A stretch of DNA of 64,000 nucleotides from Hymenolepis diminuta (GCA_900708905.1 CAADRB010000020.1:2178550-2242549); one strand, 5' to 3'. Positions 1 through 15,000 are shown, counted from the first letter of the stretch. The notes: a model not told the origin generated them from the letters alone. Program-made: numbers and translations.

Positions 1-3000
1 ACTTCAATGTATCAGAGTCGAACTTTAATTTTTAGATTCGGCTTGTACAATATTTGTGAAATGATCAATTTACGTTCCAAAATTCAAATTTCACGAATCC
101 TACCCTGAATTGCACCAAATGCACGTCTGCGATGTTCAGTATTTATTTACCGGTATTATTCAATCTAGAAGGGTCAGTCTTAACGCTTCAAATTGTTATT
201 TCCAATGGTTGAGAAGGCAAATAATCTTACATGATATTCCGCAGTTTACAGTCTTTACATAGCAGAGATGAGATAGCTAAATATTTTAAGTCAGCAGAGC
301 TCTGTAGGTTGTGTCCACTCAAGGTGAAGTCAAAAACAGAAAGATTAATTATGCTCAGTATTAGAAGAGAGCAAAGAATTTTTGTGCGATTGAGCAGTTT
401 TCTACCAATCATTTAGTGAATTTTCACCAAGATAAATATGCATTAGACATGTTTAGCATCCGAACCATTAACGTATGCATTTTGACCTCACAAGATATTA
501 GGATCCGATTATTTAGAAGCCACAAAATATAAGGACTTTTTCCAAACAAGTGATTCGGCATAAGAATTTACAGACTTAAATTTTCAAGGGGATGTCAAGT
601 TTTCGACATACTATACAGTCTGAAATTAATTGTTCGATTGCAAATATGATAATGAATTATTGCAGATTTGCACGTACAGAATGACGCAAAGAGCTGTCTA
701 GCAAACCTCAAATCCACAGATGCTATTGTGGAGTTCCGAATCTGTATGATTTTAAATTCAAATAAAGTCTAAGGATATGTATGTTTTTCTCCTATATCTT
801 TTCATAAAAAACTGACCATTAATTTAATTAAATAACTTTTAAAATTGAAAGATTTTTCCCTGCCATTCCGTGGTTCTCTGCAAAGAAGTGAACGCAATAG
901 GTGACGCAAGATGATTTGTCTCTTAAGGGAATGAGAGCTTAATAATAACACCAAATCATGATGCTCAACAGTCTAATAAGCGCTCGTGTATGACGTCTTA
1001 ACATTTAGAGATGTAATTTCAAGAACGTGGCTAACTCATTCCTGAAGTAAATGTAAAAATGGGAATAATTTTATAAATCACATAATTAAGATAATTATGT
1101 TTTTCAAAATTGGCCTTTGCCAACCTTACCACTAGCACAAGTTTAAAACAGCTTCACCTGAGCTCACTTACTGGTAATTTACATCAAAATGTTCATTACT
1201 TAGCTCTTTTTAAGTTCGAAACAATTTTCAGCATATATGTTTAAAATCAGGCAGAACTGCCCTAGTAGAGATAAAACTATCGGTGGTATATTGTTAAAGG
1301 TTTGTATAGTAGTAAAAATACGATATTTCCCCATTATCCTTAGTTAAATAGGATAAATTGCAGCTCTACAAAAAAATTTCGCATAATCCATTAGTGTGTT
1401 GAGAATTCCAATTGAAAGAACTCAAGTGAACCTCGTCCACCTACCCATGGCTATATGAAGAAGCAAATACATAAAAGTGACAAAATCAACTGGTCAGAGA
1501 TCCCTGAATATCGTGGACGTGAAATTAATCAGAAACCCGAGGATCAAATAATAAAAATTTTTCCATTATTATCCATTATTCCATTATCAGAAATTGAATT
1601 ACATTTCATACGGAAAGGTGAACAACTCAATTCCTTTAGAATTCGAACGACTATTGACATTCTGAGTTCATCATAAATTTGATCTCTGAATGTTTTGCCA
1701 TTCCGCGTGTTCAAATGCTATTCCTCCGATAAAAGTTGTTAATGTTTTCTTTGCTTCGTCATGGAAAATAATAATCCCTATTGCATATTAACTATGACTG
1801 ATATTCAAAATATAGAAAGTATCAAAATCTCCGGACCTATATAAGTATTTTCGAGATAATTTTATAGTGATACATTACAAATGCTGGAATTAGAGCTTGC
1901 ATTTTTGTGCCTTTAATTATTGCACAATTTGTTGCTTGTTTCTGATTGATTAAAACCAGTTCCTATATAAGGCGAAGATTGCAATACCTGGATAATACAT
2001 ATTACCGAAATAGTAAATCGATATTCTTCAAAATGGATTACCGAGAATACAATTTTGTGGGTGCATAGCAAGACAAATCTCTACCATTGAACATGGATTT
2101 TTGAAGAGATTTCACGTAAAGATTCTATTGATTTAAATTATTAATAATTTTCTTAATTCTTTTGTTATTTTCCATGTGGTATCATTAAACAATACATGCG
2201 CTGTGCTAATACCGATTTCTACTTGAACAATCCGTTTATACCATCAACTTATGCTGATGGCAAACCTTTGAACTTTATTTTGCTTCTGAATTCAAATAAG
2301 GAAGATTAAATTTCCGAGAACTTCTTTCCAGAATCTTAAATTTTAACCAGCACATGGTCAGAATCCACGTTGCGTTAATTTTTCGAGAAAAGATCTCGGT
2401 GAGTGAGTAGTCATAACAAAGGTGTCAGAAACATGGAACAAATAAAATTTTAAGCAAGGAGAAGTCCCAATTATCCAAAATTAGTCACCTTAGGATCAAG
2501 TTCTTTCACGGTTTTAAATCAGATGCTAATATTTGTAATATATTTGAGCAATTCCAAATTATATGAACCTTCCATAAGTCACGCTTCATTGATTCGCTCA
2601 TAAATTAAACAGCTACAAACCGACTTTTTTCTTACCATTTTATTGATCAAAGGAATAAAATTTGAAACGAAGATGAACTCATCTTTATAAAATTTCTGAT
2701 TACCTTATTTTAAAATGTCAGTACCAGACCTTTGCATTTACTGTTATTGTTTATTTTAAACAAAAAAAGAGAATGAAGTAATTTCAGGAGCCATAAAGAA
2801 CATTAGATTTGCAGAATAATTATTTATAAATTAATATACTGAAATGAAGTCTTCTTTTAAGCTGGATTTGTTATTTTAGTTTTTTCATAACCAGGAGCTA
2901 ATATTTTGCATCTGGTACTCATTTTATCAATATTTTTACTGGTATCCAATTTTTCTTCTTTAGTCAACTAAAGTAAGTGCTCGAGGGAGAAATTACAATC

Positions 3001-5701
3001 CTTAACTACTTCAAATCAAAAATATTGTGAACAATGCTTGAGAACACAAAATAAAACGTGTTTAAGTTATTCTTCAATGCTCATGAATTTGAAAATATTT
3101 AATCAAATATTGCACAATTAGATCCTCTTTGCAGGTATTAAACTTATCGAAGGTCGATAAATGAACAAAAGGACATTGTGACTATTCATGCACAATGTTT
3201 AACTATCGAGTGCCATGAAAGAATGCGCAATCACAAGTGGACAAAATAGCGTAGAATTCTAAAATGCAACTTTGAATAAAATAGAGATTTAAATATGACG
3301 GGAAGAAATGATGTGACAATAATTCCGTCCATTTAAACACTAAGATAGAAGATTTTGATGAAATTTAAATTCGGACAAACTTTGTAACTCAAGTAGTGGC
3401 AACATACGCAATACTCTACTTTTAAACTTGATCAGTTCGTGTATGCGCTTTCTTCTACTACCAGTGGAGTCTGAGACAAATCGTGAAAAGCAAAACTTGA
3501 AGAATAACAACGAATGCAAATCGATATCCATGGCATTTACTATGGTACTATTCAGCGGCTCTCAAAATAAAGTTTCAACCAAACAGAGCATTCTCAAATA
3601 TCTTAAGCCACGAAGACACTTTTAAGACAAAGTGACGGCAATGGTAACTAAAGTCATTTAGATCTTCACATTTATCTTCCTTCTCCCTCATTGAGTGCTG
3701 TTGATACACCTTTAGATCTATCAACTGGTCAAAGAATCTTAGCAAATAGGGTGACAATAAATTATTTTGAGGACTTTTATGGCCTATTATATAATATAAA
3801 GAACTTGTAGCCGCACTGATTCCTTTCGTTTACATATTAAAATTAGCGAAAATTGATTAGTAAAACAGAAACAGTCAAGTGCAATATAGGAGAAATTAAT
3901 TCCTATAAGGATAATGTACACTCAAGTGGGGAGGGTGGGGAGGAGGAGAAGAATGTGGTGAGAGGATGAATCTAATTGGATAGGAGGGATTGCTGTGTCT
4001 AACGATGACGGCTGTGATTGCACAGCACAACAGCAGCAGTGATGATGGTGCTAGCCACAAAGGCAAACGGCAGTTCTTTGCTACACGTTCTACCACAATC
4101 ATAAGGCTTAGGTCCTTTCCCAACCCGAACATTTACAACTGTAAATGTCTCTCTCCCTCGCACTCGCCTTTCGACCGTTGCCTAAAATCAGCTTATAAAC
4201 AACCTTCTCTTAACAATATATGTATCCTCATTGACGTACATATGGATAGACCTTAGAGCTTTAATAAAAATAAACACATCTTAATAAATGTACTTTCTTG
4301 GAAGGCCCTTGTAACTTCCAGATCTCTATAAAAGTGATTTTTCAAACTCACATGAGAGATCATTGAGATACTATTAGTTTAATCGGCTGACAGGAAATTG
4401 AATTCCTATTGGCGTGAATCTAATTTAAAAGAAGTGAATATTCGAATTAATTAACGTTAGCCCAGACGAAATTTGTCGAAATTTGTTGTCAAATAGAAAA
4501 TATTTAAAATTCCCCATTGTTAATACGCGTGACTAGGTATCAATGCAACATGGATTGGTTAGTGCATAATGACATAAAACAATGTAAACTTTAAAAATTT
4601 ATAAATTAAGGAGGAATTTAGACCATAATGGAACAAATAATAGGATTAGAAATCACTTTAATGCGGCTAAAGATATTAATAACTAAACATTTTTAACCAT
4701 CACCAATAAATCAGAAGTAGCGCTTGACATTATAGAATTATAGTTAACAATATAACGGATACATTTTTAGCATATTAAGAAAATGTTAAAAGATCTGTTT
4801 ATTTATGAACCTAATATAGTAGTTGCTAATTGGACAATAGTACGCAATGCCTAATATGCTAACTTTTATGAGAGAAGTCTGGAGATTACGTATCCTACGA
4901 GGTTCAAAATTAACCACTAACCACTTCAATTCTAAAGGTTTTATACGGAGATTAACACTGTCAGGATCGGGGATAACAGTCTACAAAGCGACAGCGAAAT
5001 TTACGACTGGACAATTTTGTTAATCAAAGGATTCATTCAAGTTATTCAGAGACTAAATTCCATATCTAGTGCCCTTAAGATCCCACTATTATCCAATATT
5101 TGATATTTTATGTATTAAAAATAAGCATTATTGCAAAATTGACTTCATATTTTCAAAGGAACATTCTATAAACTTGTTTATTTCCAAAACGAATGAGAAC
5201 AAATAAAAAAACATAGGGCAAGCAATATTGGATTTAGAAGTAGAACCAACCTTTCGACAAATCGCTCGAAGATATTATTGCTACGGAACCATTTCTACGT
5301 TACTATATAAACAAACATTCTGATTAATGGTATAAAAGTAAATATAGAAATATATTTCTTTGCAAAGAGAAGAAGCCCCCTTAAGCGTGACCTCAGAGGC
5401 ATTTTAGCAAAAAATGCCCACCTTAGAAAGGGGAAAATATAACATCTTTATTAAAGAGAACACTGCGAAAAAATTATGCAAGAAAGTAGCAACAAGTGTT
5501 TAAATAAACAGGAATCTGCAGACATAGCAATAAATAAGTACTATTTATAAATTACTATATGGTAAAACTTACACTATTTATCTTTATATTGGCATATATA
5601 AGCATATTTTCTAGATCCGCAGTTGACTTTATTTAACCATGTTATTCTGAATAAAAGAGACTATTTCAGTAGCATATGAGGAAAATAAGTTACAAACTAA
5701 C
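1..5701. other. Non-coding stretch with repeat fragments
   Basis: AT-rich DNA. Open frames are short and show no protein character. About 30-330 is a copy of dispersed repeat family A. A G-rich then mixed-composition block at 3920-4160 is open in both strands but has no recognisable product. Nothing else is supported. Confidence 0.5.
30..330 (+). repeat. Dispersed repeat family A, copy 1
   Basis: Closely similar to the reverse complement of about 32020-32410. The best block is 195-328, which includes ATTCCGCAGTTTACAG and TTACATAGCAGAGATGAG, with only scattered substitutions. The left half matches more weakly. Confidence 0.75.
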
Positions 5702-6038
5702 CAGGTAATTTTTCAAGTCCAGCTATTCCAAAAGCCTTTGAAGACGACCATTGTTGAGATCTAGATCGAGGCTTTAATGGTGCTAATTGAGGATTAGATG
5801 GCGGAGGGGGTAGTGGTGGAGGCGTTGGGGTAATTGGAAGGATGACATGAGGCGGTTTTCTCTCGGTGAAGGAACCCCGACCGCGAATATATGTGTTGGA
5901 TGAGAATGGTTTTGACATTAGTGGAAAATGCTTTGATGATCGAGTGGATGGCGAGGCAGCTATACGTGTTGGACCGTTTGAGGCCGCAGTGTTAGTTGGA
6001 ATTGTAATTGAACTGCGGCGAAATAAGGAGGAGGACAT
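5702..6038 (-). CDS. Possible proline-rich exon of an unidentified gene
   Basis: Open for 112 codons plus one base, from ATG at 6038 to a good donor (G|GTTAGT) at 5701. The product is Ser/Thr/Arg-rich, then proline-rich (PTPPPLPPPP), ending SSKAFGIAGLEKLPG. A strong pyrimidine tract and CAG lie just inside the ATG (acceptor at about 6014), so it may instead be an internal exon. A second donor-flanked segment (about 6306-6365, TATCAG|GTAAGT) lies upstream in the same direction. No domain is recognised and no downstream exon was found in 1-5700. Confidence 0.35.
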
Positions 6039-8329
6039 TAGGATGATAGCATCTTACCGCCGGTTCTCATCTATTCGAGTTATGCATTTAAGAATTTGAA
6101 TAATATTATTTAAACATGAATAAAATCCAAATAGAGGACACAAAATAAATATACAGTTTTAACTTGCAGCGTATGTTCGAAACAAAGTTCCGAAAAATAA
6201 TTAAAATAAAATAAAGGACCATCAAAGGTGAGATATAACACTTACAAAATTTTAATATTTATGCGTGATTTACAATATATTTTATTAAAACAATAGACGA
6301 CTTACCTGATATAGCATCCTACGAATCCCGAATTGTAGGCAAATTTTGGACAAGTGACCTTGACTTAAATTGTTGACTGCTGAGAGAAAAGAGTTGTTTA
6401 ACGATTCAAACAAATTACATTAATGTCTTCAGGTATCTTATTTTTGGGTCCTGATTATTAGTTTAAAACAAGTCTTTGAACAGTTTTGTTGCTTTTATCA
6501 TTTATATTTTGCACTACTTTCCATCAGAAAAATGATAAGTATTTATTTTTATTTATTGGCTTTAACTTTGTTATTTTGAAGGTTTTGTTATAATGTTATT
6601 AATAAGTTACAGTTAACTTAAATATAGCCATCTTTCTATAATCCAGTTATAAACTTCCGTTTTCTTTAGAAAAAACTATCACTTTATACTAGGCCATGAA
6701 TTAGTATTTAAATATTTAATATTTGAAATTTGATTAATAACACGGCAGAATCCCTCTATTGGAAATCACTCTGAGTAGAGTTTTTTCTACATGTTCTTGA
6801 AATTGTGAAGTTTATATCGATAAACGTTTTTTTATGTTGGGAGACTTGATTCTTGCATTTGTGAATAAAATACTGGCATACTGCTGTTTTTAGCAGTATC
6901 TTAAAATAATTATTATTTCTATCGATTTTTTCTTACTAATATGCTATGGTGTGCATATGACGTTTTTCATAGCAATTTGGATATTAAATTATTCAAATCT
7001 ACCTAACTATAAAAAGTTTTGGTTTACATTTGTAAACCTAAATTTTGCACAAATTCTTAAGTGAAATATAAAATGTAAAAAGTATGTAGTATTTTATTTT
7101 CCTTTTTACTTAGATGCATTTTATTAATAAGTTCTCATATTTTTCTTTTCTTACTCCACCCTATCAGCCATACTTTTATTCTTTAATTTGTCTCTGTTCT
7201 TCGCTTTGAGACGCAGAGAATACGGTAGAAAACCGTTTCTACGGAGTCATGCAGATTTATATCTATACTTATTTGGTTAATAAATGTGAGTAAGGTGAAA
7301 ATCTTCTCACTTATTGCTAGCTTTCTGTTTAGTATGATGTAATTAAATCACATTTCGATTGAAAGCTCATATTGAGTTTATGAGTGACAACTTACCTCCC
7401 TCACTTTCCAACTTATTTGCTGAGTCAGCGGCAAATATCAATCCATTCTGTTGCAGTTTTGCTCTTAATCACGATTATTAGAGTCATTTTAATGATAGAA
7501 TCTGTTTCTTCGAATAAATGCAATTTTGTCACCAACATAACGGGAAACAGCACTGATATAACTGAAATTGCAATATTAATAGAGTCTCATTGTAATAAGG
7601 CAGAAAATTTATTATTCAATGAAGAAACTTTTCTTAGCATTAATGATGAATTAAATCTATTTATGCATTCCTGCTGATAATACAATCAGAATGAAAGAAC
7701 AAAACAGCAAACTTTCAGCAGTGATGCAAACGATTACTGTTTACTGAAATGTGCGATTTCTTCGCAAGGAATCTGCTTCAAATCATTTCATATTTCTTTA
7801 AGAGTTCTATCGCATTTGATTATAATAATAAGTAGTGGCAGTGACAAGCGCAATTTTATTTTGAATTCAATCGGTTTGGATTATCGAAACTTGATTTGAG
7901 ATCACATTGGGTAAGCTACACAGAAGGAGCCATTTCAATGTAATCAACAGTGGTTTTGTATGATTAGCATATTAGAACTTACGCAAGTACTTTATACTGA
8001 TAAGAATCACGTATTAATCGTTTGGAGCCACCGTCTATGTAAACAATCCTCCACAAAGCGTCCTGTAAATACACATACAAAAACAGCGAGGGCTAACCTG
8101 TTAAGTTGCTACCCTAATTACTACACAAAGAGGGAGCGGGGTGAGGAAGGTGACCGACCAAACGACCGAGAACTAAACACACACAGAAGGACAATTTGTG
8201 CGTCTGTGGCACGCATTCGAACGCTACTGGTTAAAACAAAATCTCTTTGTAAACAGGACCATATGTGCAATTGTGGCAGACGCATTCACTATAGCAGAAG
8301 TACAAATGTACTAACAGCATTCGATCACG
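6039..8329. other. Upstream region and probable 5' UTR of the Slo gene
   Basis: 6.1-7.2 kb is very AT-rich and featureless. 7.38-8.33 kb has higher GC and two short open frames (7384-7677 and 7960-8340). The second ends 11 bases inside the first Slo exon in another frame. I read this as leader sequence or chance, since neither resembles a protein. The transcription start is not visible. Confidence 0.4.
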
Positions 8330-9025
8330 ATGACCACTGAAGGGGAAGCATTTATGAGCACTCTCCCAACTTCAGACTCTCATACCCCTACTGTTCACTG
8401 GATTGATGATTGTCCTACCTCAAAACTCAAATGGTGGTTTCCATTAGCCCTTTCAGCATCGATTTACTTTGCGAACATCATCTATCTGCTATTTAAGTAT
8501 CTACTCAATCGGTTCCGTCCTAAACCGACCCATCATTCAATAGCTTATCCGAACATTTTCCGAGGAATTGAACAAAATGATTGTGATGAAGATATTGACC
8601 CGGACTTTGACTTTATTGAAGAGGATCCCTTACATCGACAACGAAATCAATGGCTAGAGGAGATGCAGTTTGGAGATACAGACGACTGGACGCTTCCTAG
8701 CATGGCTGCAGGAACGGACACGACTTATGAATTTTCGAACTCGGAGCATATGGGAAAACAAAGTGTGAATGAGGACAGAGATGATTTGAGGGGTTTGAAG
8801 AGGGCGAATGGTGAGAAACCAGGAGAACATTTTGTATCCCTGAAACTTGAAAGTATCCACACTCTTGATGCTGAGAATAAGACAGGAAATTCAAAGAAAA
8901 AACCTAGAAAATCTAGATCTAGACGTAATGAATGCTGCGGAAAAGCACATGGAAGCCTGAATCAGAGAATTCGAATCCACTGTGAGCAAATGACCTCGGT
9001 ATCTTATCGATCCGGAAGAATTTTG
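8330..9025 (+). CDS. slo: Slo exon 1: N-terminus, S0 helix and long S0-S1 loop
   Basis: Encodes residues 1-232. A single hydrophobic helix (about 35-60, starting KWWFPLAL) fits S0, the extra helix that puts the Slo1 N-terminus outside the cell. The roughly 165-residue loop that follows is about three times longer than in vertebrate Slo1. Its first part is strongly acidic (DCDEDIDPDFDFIEEDP) and its last part has a basic cluster (KKKPRKSRSRR). The exon ends in MTSVSYRSGRIL, matching the Slo1 stretch just before S1, and has a GTATGA donor. Confidence 0.88.
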
Positions 9026-12000
9026 GTATGATATTCAAAATATAATTCACAAGTACTGGTAATTACATAATTTTTAGTTCGCCTTCTTACGGCATTATTA
9101 AATTTTTATACCAAATTATTTTGCAAAAAGGATATTTTTATCATTTATCAACCTAATTTAAAAAGTAATTAACTATTAAATCATTTTTATGTTGCTTTAT
9201 TGTAGTGCCTTTATGCTCATGATTAAAATAGTTTGGATCCACGATCTGTGAAGAATAATCACAATCTTGCTTCACTTTCACGAGTGTTTTTTTTAATTCT
9301 TGATAATTAAAGTAATACCATTTCAGAATGTCCTTGAATTAAAAAAAAGATAGAATATGATCGTACATAGAAGGAGATACTTCTTCTTTGGTGCTCATTC
9401 ATTAACTTAATCAGTCTTAATTATGTATTCTTTGATTACTAACTAGGACCAATAGATGTTTAGTCATTATTCAAAATCATTAACCCTCTCATCTAAAAGT
9501 TAAGAGGAAACAAAACTTATTGATTTTTGCTAATCAGCTCTGATTTAAGAGTGAAATTTTCTTTTATTTAAGATCCATTTGACTGAAATCGATTAACAGA
9601 TCTCTTAGATAGACAACAGAAACCTTTTTCAGTTTCACGAATAAATTGTGTTAGAGACAAGTTAACAGCAAAATTCACCTTACTTCCTCACTTGATTTCA
9701 ATATGCGATGGATTCTTGATAATTAGTGTAGCTGAACTACTGCTTTGCAAATATATTTGCTTTTTCATTTAAAATCAAACAGAAATGAGCAAATAGTTAA
9801 ACAAAGTTGTTTGAAAGGTTTTTTCAACAGCAGATTTCAAGAATCCTTTATTACCCTACTTTTATTATGCATTTTGCATTTAAGTTATACAGTTTTCATC
9901 GTTAAAAATGTGGGAATAATGAAGGAGAAAATGAACTTTCAGAAGTCGGAAAGTATGACGATAAATCGAGTTCGCCGTCGATTTCCATTTTTGTTGCCCT
10001 TCTAACAATATCTTTTCACATTGTCTTCTTTCTTGAAATTCGGCGATACTAGACCTGATCAGTCTTAATTCTCCTTCTGACTAGAAACCTTTCACCTAAT
10101 TTTTCTCCTTAAGTGGAGATTCCTTTGAAATCTTGGATCACAATACCATTTTTGGATCGACAAATTATATAAGAACGACTTAACCAGCTTAGAGTTGTAA
10201 ATTTCGCCTCATTAGTATAAATAATTTCGTGAACTCTAATTTGAGAAAAGTTTTTTATTCATGACATACGATAAAAAATAATTCCACCCGAACTATTCGT
10301 CTCCGAATTCCTAGTTCATGAACTTTTCAACATCTGGAGATCTTTACGTGGAGTACGTTTAAGTGACTTGTGTTAAGGCATATGTAAGTGTGCATTTAAT
10401 GCGTTGAGAAATCTTCGGAATAGAGCTGTTTCAACTGAACCGTAGTGCACTATTATAGGCCTAACTCCAAACATTCTAAACAACGGACTTTCTTAAAATA
10501 TTAAAGAAAGAAAATGAACGATTACTATGTGATATAACAAGCGCAACATGTTAGTACTTTAAATGGAAAGTACATGATCAACGGACTCAGGTAAAAGTGA
10601 GCATTGAAAAACAGAAAAGCGTGGTAGATTCTAACCTTCCTATATAGCAAGATTATATTTAAATATTCAGTTAATTCCAATAAAGAAGAAAAAATATCTG
10701 CAAATAAATTATGTGATTTAGTAGTATTGGAAGGTACGGATTCGAAAACACTATTCTCTACTCTGTAAATGTTTAAATTATCGTGTCGCTTGATACTAGT
10801 TGCCTGATAAAAGCGCCCTGCAACTTCCCCTTGCTTATTTCCAAGATCCGTAATTCTTATTTAAGAATTTATTGAAGACCACTGACGGTTAAATTGTAAA
10901 TTCAACAATATATTCATTATAAACATCAAGGTTGAATAGCATTATATCAGGGAATTATTAACGAGCTTCCCTTTGGCACCATTTGGAAGTTAATTAGCAC
11001 GTCTCGAAACCACGGAGTATGCTTTATCTCTGAGTGGTTAAAATATCTCGCCCGTCAGGCTTGTCACTGATAAGAAACACTTGAGTCTCTTCCACTCTTG
11101 GAATCTTGAAATTTGGCCTATACTAGACGGATAAATAAAGTTATCAGTGCTATTCTGATCTTTAGGAGTCAGTCATTGAAAAAATATTGTTTTTACGTTC
11201 ACGTAAGCTCTAATCATCTCCAGGTATCCTGGCCATAAGAGGAAAATCGTACTTATAGTGATTGACCAGCCATCAAAATTGGTCAGTGGGATCTGAACTC
11301 AACAAAAATGAATTCACTCAGAATATAGGGTGTAATTACTTGATATTTGATTATCAGAGCATTAGTATGTAGCGATTGATTATATCCAAGATGTAAAAGT
11401 GTAAAATTTGAATCAAAGTATAAATTTTATAAGGTTTTTATTCTACTTGACTCCTTTCCTTAACCTGTAGTAGACTTTTTTATTCTCTGTGTTCAGGGAA
11501 AATAAATAAGCACTTATAAAAAAATTTTGAAGAATATAAATTTTTAATGGTCACAACACAGTAGTACTTTATATTACTAAGCCTGAGTAAACCAGAATTG
11601 TTATGGCAATATATCTTACGGGCACTAGAAATTCAAAAGGCCTGTTTAAAGACGGTATACATTGCAACAGTCAGATACAATTTTTCAAAAAATTAAACTA
11701 CCGGGGGCACATGTTATGTCATTGATCGGTTTATTCCTTACGCAAGTGAAATATGAATAGAAGAAGTCGGTGTCATATATATATATATATACATATACAT
11801 ATAATATATATATATATATGCATATATTCCACTTCTTATTATAAGGGAAGTAAATTGAATTCCATTAACGAAAGGATTAATTTTTACGCTTCAAAATATT
11901 CACAATCGTTAAGAATAAATTATAATTATTTTCTCTTTTAGCTCGTCATCTACGTAATGCTTTGTACAATGAGCTGGATTATATACATTATCGGAACAAT

Positions 12001-15000
12001 CTTGTAAGCATTTGGTAGATTATTAATACTATTTTCTGTATGTTAATTTTACATGCGTTTGTTATATCTATTCACATATCGAAGTTAGAAAATTAATTAT
12101 TACGATATTTCAAACGTGTAGTTTTGACAAAGTAAAACAAAACAAACTCATTATTTTCACCTGTCGGCATTATTGCGTTTTATTAATAAAGCACGAACGA
12201 ATGGTTTAACATTATTTACTCCAAAAATAAATCTTAAGTTTATATTAATTTTTTTGTTTTTTCGTTGAATATTTTCAGCCTAAGCGAGATAGAAGCTCTT
12301 CCAGATGTGGTAAGGTAAGTTTATTTCTTCATATTCGTTTATATTTTGTGTTTCTTTCAAAAATCACTGTGAATAATATGAGAAATTTACTGACAGCTAT
12401 ATGGAGGGACGACCGCCACTGATAGTGCAGGGTCTGTGTCTAACGACGGGTCTTTCTATTCTAAACTGGACCGATCTAGTTATTCACACATACTTTCTCA
12501 TCTACTTCCTCCTTCGTGTAAGTATTGAATTTAAAATCTTAACATTTGAAGCCTTACTAGACTATAATCATCAAAATGACTTTAAATAATCTCATATGAG
12601 ACTTTAAATAATTAGAAAATAGTAGAAAAGATGAGTGGGATGCCGTTTTTAGGTTAAACCTTGAAATTGCAGGGATTTGCTAAATTAGGAGGAAAGAAAA
12701 TTGGAGTTTGCGGTCAAATCTTTAGCATTAAAGAAAGCGGTTAAAGGCAGCCGGTTATTTGCCCAGCCACCAAGGTTGCATAGTTGAGCATTACAAAGAA
12801 AATTATATGATAAAAATGAGATAATTAACTAACTGATTAACTATACTCAAGATGAAGGAGGTAATCGGATTTAACTTTTACGCTATTTAGAACAACAGCC
12901 GAGCAAAAACTAAGATAACAATGACCACAAAGTCATCTTAGCTAAAGATCATTTTAAATTATTCCTCGGATTCCATTCATTTGGGCGAAGAAAAGAATGA
13001 TAATATCATGATATAAGTTCTACTCCTTATTCACAGTAACTTTTTTGCCCTTTAACCCATATTTAACTCTATATAAATACATTTATTATTTCAATAGTTG
13101 ACCATTGTTTGAACTAGAAGCCTTTTTCCTCTCTCTTTGTAGAGTCTGAGTAGAGTTGCTACATCAAGTGGGCAACTGAGCAATTTGTTAAATCTACCTA
13201 AATTTAATATCTTCGTCCTTATTCCCTTATCAAATTTCCCAGTTTCTACATTTTAGATATTGAACTTCATTTCGTTCACGATTCGAAATATTCGAGAATG
13301 TATCTTTCAATCGAAGCTTAGCTTTGAAGGTGGTTGTACTAGACTATTTTTTTCAAAGGTAAAGGTCGAATTTCTTTTGTTTTCACTCTTCTGCGTTTCA
13401 AAAACTAGTTCAAATTCGACTGATACCACCATTTAGGTAAGTTTAAAGATTTAGCGTTAGTGCTACTTTCATCAATAGAGTTACCAGCTGCTAGTTGGTA
13501 CAAGACGGCTAGATTTGCAGTTATCGCATATAAACTTACATCAGCTCAATTCTGCTTAATCATAATGGCTCCTTTCAGATACGGTAATGAAACGAGTAAT
13601 TCTATATACCAAGATAAATTATTTCTGACAACCAATCAACTTTATAGTAGCCTATATTTTCAATTTTTTCTTATGAACAAGCCTTTCTATAATATTTTTA
13701 CATCCTGGGCTAAAGATAGATTATCTAGCTGGTTCCATTATTCAAATAAAAGGGATGCAACAATGATAAATTACGTAACAACACCAGGTTCCGTCCCAGT
13801 TCAATTACAATTTGGTTTTTCATAACTGTCGTCATGCACGGAAAGTATCAAATGAACTGATAAAATAAACACGTGCAAGGCCACTTTTAATTTTGTGGCC
13901 GCATCCTTAACTTAAGGCGCCAAATCGTTACCATTGTGGAAGTCCATCAATAAAAGAATTCATATTTATTGGATTCAGTATTTGTTGGATTTAAATTTAT
14001 TCCACTAATTTAAAATTCGGCGGGAGGGACTGGTTAAAAAATTTGACAACATCTGGGAATTTTAAATATGTAATTTTAATTACTGATTTAATATAGCCTC
14101 AGCCTCAAGTTACTCAGAATCAATATATTTCGTAAGGCAAGCCAAATTTGTTACTAAATAACGGCACCTTGCGGTGATAAATGCTTCCGAGGTGGTGATT
14201 ATTGAAATTATCGAAAGATTAATGTCAGTTTTATCTGTACCGTCAAGATTTCAAAAACCACCCACAGAACGTGAATTGCTCTTTGCAAGACAAAATCAAG
14301 GGTCCGTGATCCTTAATTGTATTTTCCTCGGCGTCCATCTAAATTAAAAATCTGGAAATTCAAAATAAGCAAAGCGCAAATTGAAATAAACTGTTACTCA
14401 CCACACTTTATTTTCAAATCGTGGCAGTGTGTCTATTCTGGTCTACTAATCAAACAATGGGTCTCGCATTATCGACCGGCAGGGCTTTTATTCTTTTACA
14501 TATGGAATTATAAGGCATTTATTTACCATGAGAATTTTGACTGTTTGGTCCTAACGGAAGAAGTGGTGCACATAATCATAGTATTTATAAGAAGTTAAAG
14601 ATATCAGGCTGATATTTCCTTTATTTTTTGCGTTGTGGCCCTTCATTCCACTAAAATCTCGGTTGCTTTCTTACTGCTACCCACCCAGAACTCGTTTATC
14701 ATAATCTTTCTGGACACACACCCCGTCCGTTTCAATTTGGGTAACCTGAGTAGAGATTTACTCATATCACTGCTTTGGTATTTACTTACCTTCCTCTACG
14801 AGAAATCGGCCGCTGCTTCTTTTTCAGGATGTAGCGTGTTATATTGAACGATGCCACCATAATATTTCCTTATTGATCATTCAAGTGACATAAATCCTGA
14901 TTTATTTGTGCTCTATTACACACCACTAGTCTATTCTACTGTTAACTGTGATGTCTGTACTACTAATCTACTAACCGATACATTGGAGAAGCTAAGGCCT

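Noticed and set aside
3896..4256. Overlapping frames on both strands around a G-rich block
   Set aside because: Low-complexity composition makes both strands open; no conserved motif or splice context.
7384..8340. Two plus-strand frames (97 and 126 codons) just before the Slo start
   Set aside because: No protein resemblance; the second runs past the Slo ATG in another frame. Best read as 5' leader or chance.
11753..11941. Plus-strand frame ending at Slo exon 2
   Set aside because: Mostly translation of the AT microsatellite and intron sequence.
13460..13825. 121-codon plus-strand frame in Slo intron 4
   Set aside because: Composition of random AT-rich DNA, no domain, and no fit to the Slo phases on either side.
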